From positions 61,364,280 through 61,384,279 of the forward strand of contig CM060324.1 of NCBI GenBank assembly GCA_030674155.1: 20,000 nt of DNA, written 5' to 3'. Position 1 is the stretch's first letter. The number at the start of each line of letters is the position of its first letter. This DNA is from Stramonita haemastoma (Eukaryota; Mollusca; Gastropoda; Neogastropoda; Muricidae). Below, piece after piece: positions 16,519-20,000 of the stretch. The translations under genes and the position numbers were made by a program. The notes under the pieces are model-generated. The model was not told the origin of the DNA, searched no databases, and saw only the letters and a list, made by a program, of their open reading frames with translations.

Positions 16519-16650
16519 GTGTGTGTGAGTATATGCGTGCGTGCGTGCGTTCGTTCGTGCGTGCGTGCGTGTGTGCGTGCGTGTGTGTGTTTGTGCGTGC
16601 GCGCGCGCGCGCGCGCGCGCGTGTGTGTTGTGTGTGTGTGTGTGTGTATA
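16519..16650. repeat. (TG)n-(GTGC)n-(GC)n-(TG)n microsatellite, Z-DNA-prone
   Basis: GTGC and GTTC units, TG, then a GC core at about 16597-16621 and TG to about 16648. Alternating purine-pyrimidine almost throughout. It is the second strong Z-DNA candidate after 1327-1400. Confidence 0.92.
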
Positions 16651-16799
16651 ACACATGCAAGTGAACTGACAATTATCCGTGTGAGTGTGTGTACGTGTAA
16701 CTATGCATGTGTGCACTCCAGTAAGCGATAGATACACACAGAAACAAATTGACAGTCACACGGACGGATAGAATAACAAAGAGATTAATGTATTCCCAA

Positions 16800-16985
16800 A
16801 CAAATCAAGTAGAAACAATATCTTCAAACTTTCTTCCAGGAAACAGAAAAGTAATCAATGAAGTGAAGAGACAGAGACAACAGGAGGGAGAGAGACCTTA
16901 GATGATTCACAATGCACGGCTTTTTCTAGGGAATGAACCCTCCTTGCCCTCAAAAACCATTCTGTGTGGCCGGCAAGTGTTAATT
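16800..16985 (+). repeat. Dispersed repeat R, copy 2, right part, with empty SINE site
   Basis: 'TTCTTCCAGGAAACAGAAAA' at 16832-16851, followed by 'CAATGAAGTGAAGAGACAGA', aligns with copy 1 if the 278-base SINE plus one target duplication is removed. It then matches 'CCTTAGATGATT' and 'CCTCAAAAACCATT' (16950-16963). Confidence 0.75.
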
Positions 16986-17495
16986 CACCAAACCTCTGTG
17001 CGTTTGTGTGTGTGCGTATGACTGTGGGGTGTGTTGGTCTGTGTGAATTTGCGCTTGATTACGTACAAACATGCATGCGTCGGTTAGGCTTGTGTCTATA
17101 CGCGGGTGCAGAACTATGGAATAAAAACTTAATGTAAAAAAAAAAAATCCTGTATATCTTCATGTTTTCAGATTATTTCGACTATCCAAACACAGAATGA
17201 CACTCGTGTTCGGTTCCATTTGCTCAAAAGGATTCTACCTGTCATGTAGAGTTTTTGCTTCCTTCAATACCTATCGCCAAGTGTCAAACAGTTTTTTTTT
17301 GTAGAGGTAATTAAGAGGCGTGTAGATACAGAGCATGGCAGAATGTGATTAACCTTCTTAAAGGTTGGTAATGTCTGCGTCAAAGAAGTGTGCCGCTAGC
17401 GCATCAAATCGGGGTGAGGGGAGGGGGGGGGCATTGCCAGAATAATTTGACGATCTAGAAATGCATGCATACCCCCATCAGAGCAGGCACGTACA
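16986..17495. other. Low-copy DNA with an AATAAA-poly(A) signature
   Basis: Short TG patches at about 17003-17045, then non-repetitive DNA. AATAAA at 17120-17125 is followed 10 bases later by A12 (17136-17147), which looks like the 3' end of a retroposed transcript but could be chance. A G-run lies at about 17424-17431. No reading frame with a recognisable domain. Confidence 0.4.
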
Positions 17496-17524
17496 GACAC
17501 ACACACACACATACACACACGAGC

Positions 17525-17572
<48 letters not shown>

Positions 17573-17615
17573 ACACACACACTTACACACTCACACACTC
17601 ACACACACACACACA

Positions 17616-17689
<74 letters not shown>

Positions 17690-17835
17690 CAATCACATAC
17701 AGCCATATATACATACATACATGCACACATTCGCAAACACAACACACACACACACACACACACGCACACACACACACAAACCCACACACACTCACACACC
17801 ACGCACGCACGCACGCACACGCACCCACGCACACG
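17496..17835. repeat. (CA)n microsatellite
   Basis: CA at 17496-17687 with CACT and CACG interruptions, a short AT-rich break to about 17738, then CA/CACG to about 17835. The Thr/His frames are artefacts. Confidence 0.94.
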
Positions 17836-18010
17836 CGCGTGCTCGGAAACTGGCGAAAACACAACTTTTTAATCAAGATGTGGCCAACTGTTTGAATAAT
17901 TTGATATCAATCAAAAAACACCATCTGCATTTTTTAAGAACCAGAACATGTTCCATTTGCTGAAGCGGTGACCCACCCTAATTAAAAGCCAAGTTGTGCA
18001 TGAGAATGGA

Positions 18011-18200
18011 TGAGGCTGGAGGGGAGGGTGCAAGGGGGGGGGGGGGGGGGGGCAGTGGGGGTATGGAAGGAAAGGGGGATGGGCAGGCAAGGATGGTCCT
18101 GGTGGGAGCTGTACTTTTCAGTGACTTCTGCCTTCTCACTTAACTCCTTTAGGAGTCGTGGCAGAGGGGGAGGGGAGGGGGGGAGGGAGTATACTGAAAT
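18011..18200. repeat. G-rich tract including poly-G (19)
   Basis: GGGGAGGG units, a 19-base G run at 18034-18052, then GGGGA/GGGAGG units recurring at 18060-18110 and 18160-18190. I do not see family T sequence directly upstream. Confidence 0.8.
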
Positions 18201-18364
18201 TTTTCTAGCTGTGTGTTGTCGGGGGCAAGACGAACCTGGTGGAGCCTATTCCTCTACCAGGTAGCAGAATGCATGCGGGGTACGTTTGTGTCATTTGTTG
18301 AGTTTATTTATTTACATATTTATCTAGTAGGAGCCCATCAGTCTCGGAAGACTATGGATTTACG

Positions 18365-18732
18365 CTCTAGTCTTTAGAGCGCAAAACCTGGGTATGTAAG
18401 TAGGGAGGGCAAGCTGTTACCCATGCAGCAGAACCCCCCCCCCCCCTTCTTCACGCCACTGGTATGATCTATTGGAAAGGCAATGACCCGTACGAATGGT
18501 TCCAGTACCGTTGCAGGAGCCGCCAGAACGTTGCCATATTATACAGCCCAGGGCCGCCCTGAGACTCCAACTCCCCGATTTTTCCTCAGGGGTGGTATCT
18601 AAACACGACACCTGTGTGCATGCTGTTATTTTTAATATATATAATTTTGTCATCCGCTCCTACCGGCACACGATGGCCTGCTCTTCCGAAAGGCGGAATG
18701 GGGTTTGACGTGTGCGCAAGATGTTCTGTGTG
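18365..18732 (-). mobile_element. SINE family S, Y module and core (copy G)
   Basis: The reverse of 7238-7625. The Y module reads 'AGGGCAAGCTGTTACCCATG' at 18405-18424 and 'TCTATTGGAAAGGCAATGAC' at 18468-18487. 'CTCTTCCGAAAGGCGGAATG' at 18681-18700 is the core. A poly-C (about 18427-18440) sits where copy D has a GGGGGAGGGG patch. It is cut at 'AAGATGTTCTGTGTG' (18718-18732), where copy H begins. Confidence 0.82.
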
Positions 18733-18862
18733 ATCTATTTATTCAATCTTTTATTTCGAGGATAATGGAATAAGCAATCATGTCGGGTGTTTTTACATCC
18801 ATCCAGTCCCCGTGTGTATACAGTTTTGTAAATTGTGTCATATGTTCACACTGGCACACCAT
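18733..18862 (-). mobile_element. SINE family S, 3' part (copy H)
   Basis: Begins 'ATCTATTTATTCAATC' (AAAT-type tail in reverse), then 'CGAGGATAATGGAATAAGCA' and 'CCAGTCCCCGTGTGTATACA'. It ends at 'CACTGGCACACCATG', where TG repeats replace the rest of the core. Confidence 0.85.
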
Positions 18863-18867
18863 GTGTG

Positions 18868-18898
<31 letters not shown>

Positions 18899-18912
18899 GT
18901 GTGTGTGTGTGT

Positions 18913-18954
<42 letters not shown>
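18862..18954. repeat. (TG)n microsatellite between S copies H and I
   Basis: TG with two slips (TTG and GG), running directly into 'ATCTATTTATT' of copy I. Confidence 0.96.
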
Positions 18955-18955
<1 letters not shown>

Positions 18956-19152
18956 TCTATTTATTACTTATTTATTTCTTCTTTTATATCGACGATAATA
19001 GAATAAACACTCGCTTTTTTTTTAATCCATTCCCCGTGTGTATACAGTTTTGGTCAATCTTGTCATCTGTTCCCACCGGCACACAATGCCCTACTCTTAC
19101 GAAGAGCGGAACAGGATTTAACGTATGAGCAAGGTGTTCTGCGTGCGTTCAC

Positions 19153-19154
<2 letters not shown>
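18955..19154 (-). mobile_element. SINE family S, core and 3' part (copy I)
   Basis: The same start as H ('ATCTATTTATT'), then 'CGACGATAATAGAATAAACA', 'CCCGTGTGTATACAGTTTTG', 'CCCACCGGCACACAATGCCC' and 'TACGAAGAGCGGAACAGGAT'. It ends at 'GCGTGCGTTCACGGG', where the TG tract begins exactly at the core's own CACACGGGG position. Confidence 0.87.

Positions 19155-19242
<88 letters not shown>
19155..19242. repeat. (TG)n microsatellite
   Basis: Eighty-eight bases of uninterrupted TG/GT, starting inside the S core of copy I. Confidence 0.97.
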
Positions 19243-19243
<1 letters not shown>

Positions 19244-19675
19244 TAAATTCGAAGTCTTTTTAATCTTATTTTGTGAACGCTCGCGCCACACGCCCGGCCG
19301 TGATTGATTTGAATGCAAGCCTTTGGTTTGTTTGTTTTACAAAATTTAGGAGATTGTAATTTCATAGAATTTATTATTATTGTTGTTGTTATTGATATTG
19401 CTGTTATTATTATTGTGAGGGGTGGTAAGTAGATTACCTCCCATGCGATCAGAGCCCTGTCACAGCGTTGTGTTATTAAATTGGGACACACCTGTGAATT
19501 GTGTGATGCTCTGTTTCCTTGGGTGGTGGTCGAAATATTGCATACACTTCGCCTTCATGGTATCAGGTAGAATGTATGCAACCTCTTTTTAGAGGTCACG
19601 TCCTAACTGGCTAGCTGTACCCACCCGAGAAGCTGTGCAGAGATGGTACATCACAAATGTCCACTCTGTTACATT
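19243..19675. other. Low-copy DNA, nothing recognised
   Basis: Contains short ATT/GTT runs at about 19370-19415 and a perfect 9-bp inverted pair, TTGCATACA (19538-19546) and TGTATGCAA (19573-19581). No protein domain or repeat partner was found. Confidence 0.4.
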
Positions 19676-19872
19676 ATTATTATTATTATCATCATCATCA
19701 TTTCTGCTGTTTTCATTCTTCTCGCAGTTCTTCTTCGCAATTCTTCTCCTTCATCCTCATCATCTTCTTCGCATTGTTTTTCATAGCATTCTTCGCATTC
19801 TTCTTCGCATTGTTCTTCTTATTCGTCTTCTTCTTCTTTGCAATCTTCTTCTTTGCATTCTTCTCCTTCTTT
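19676..19872. repeat. (ATT/ATC)n then TTC/GCATT array
   Basis: ATT/ATC units to about 19702, then 'TTCTTCGCAATTCTTC' and 'TTCTTCGCATTGTT' units to about 19870. It shares the TTC-linker plus GCAATTC-core design with 7921-8596 but is shorter and more degenerate (core GCATTC/GCATTG). Phe/Leu/Ser frames are artefacts. Confidence 0.85.
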
Positions 19873-20000
19873 CAACGCCAATAATTATGTGACCTGTTCT
19901 TCCACCAAATGTGGTGAGGATTGAAAGTGAGCGCACATGCTGTGTTGGAATAAATGCCCCAAACTCAAAAGCGTGATGGTGTAATCAAAACACAGGATCT

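Overview
This is an animal (metazoan) non-coding window. I find no protein-coding gene, rRNA gene, functional tRNA gene or CRISPR array. About a third of the window by my own summing (roughly 6.4 kb) is microsatellite or simple minisatellite: long TG/CA, CT, TA, ATGT, AGT/AGC, GAA/CAA and CCT tracts. Much of the rest is old, diverged dispersed repeats. Every long open frame I examined is a by-product of a simple repeat (Cys-Val, Thr-His, Ser-Leu, Pro, Tyr-Ile or Lys/Glu/Arg runs). The repeat style suggests a mollusc, most likely a marine gastropod. Two consensus-like strings, 'GATGAGACTTTAAACCGAGG' and the short-interspersed-element (SINE) 3' end around 13.5 kb, resemble elements I recall as common in gastropod genomes. 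That assignment is from memory, with no search.

Layout. 0-1.3 kb: low-copy DNA, one copy of a repeat I call family T with a purine-rich tract, and a tRNA-like pseudo-head. 1.3-1.85 kb: TG/CG, GAA/CAA and CA microsatellites. 1.9-2.3 kb: family K copy 1. 2.9-3.8 kb: three partial copies of SINE family S. 4.1-6.1 kb: compound microsatellites, family P copy 1, an S copy and a 92-bp-arm foldback element. 6.6-7.0 kb: AGT/AGC tract. 7.1-7.6 kb: the most complete S copy, with a tRNA-like head. 7.9-8.6 kb: a TTC/GCGATT minisatellite. 8.9-10.55 kb: about 1 kb of TG, then CT. 10.56-11.58 kb: repeat family R copy 1, interrupted by a 278-bp 5S-rRNA-derived SINE with a 12-bp target duplication. 12.0-12.8 kb: K and P copies 2. 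13.1-14.6 kb: two further T copies, a gastropod-type SINE tail and an S copy. 14.7-17.0 kb: TA and CT tracts, the cleanest S copy, then R copy 2 with a 694-bp CCT expansion. 17.5-17.85 kb: CA. 18.0-19.25 kb: G-rich tract, then three S copies in a row alternating with TG tracts. 19.7-19.87 kb: a second TTC-rich array.

The window's interest is in how its repeats are built. At least five multi-copy families (S, T, K, P, R) were recognised only by comparing parts of the window with each other. Microsatellites repeatedly sit at fixed places inside or at the ends of these elements, so the simple repeats look largely element-derived. The paralogous R copies also give an internal empty site that dates and defines one SINE insertion.
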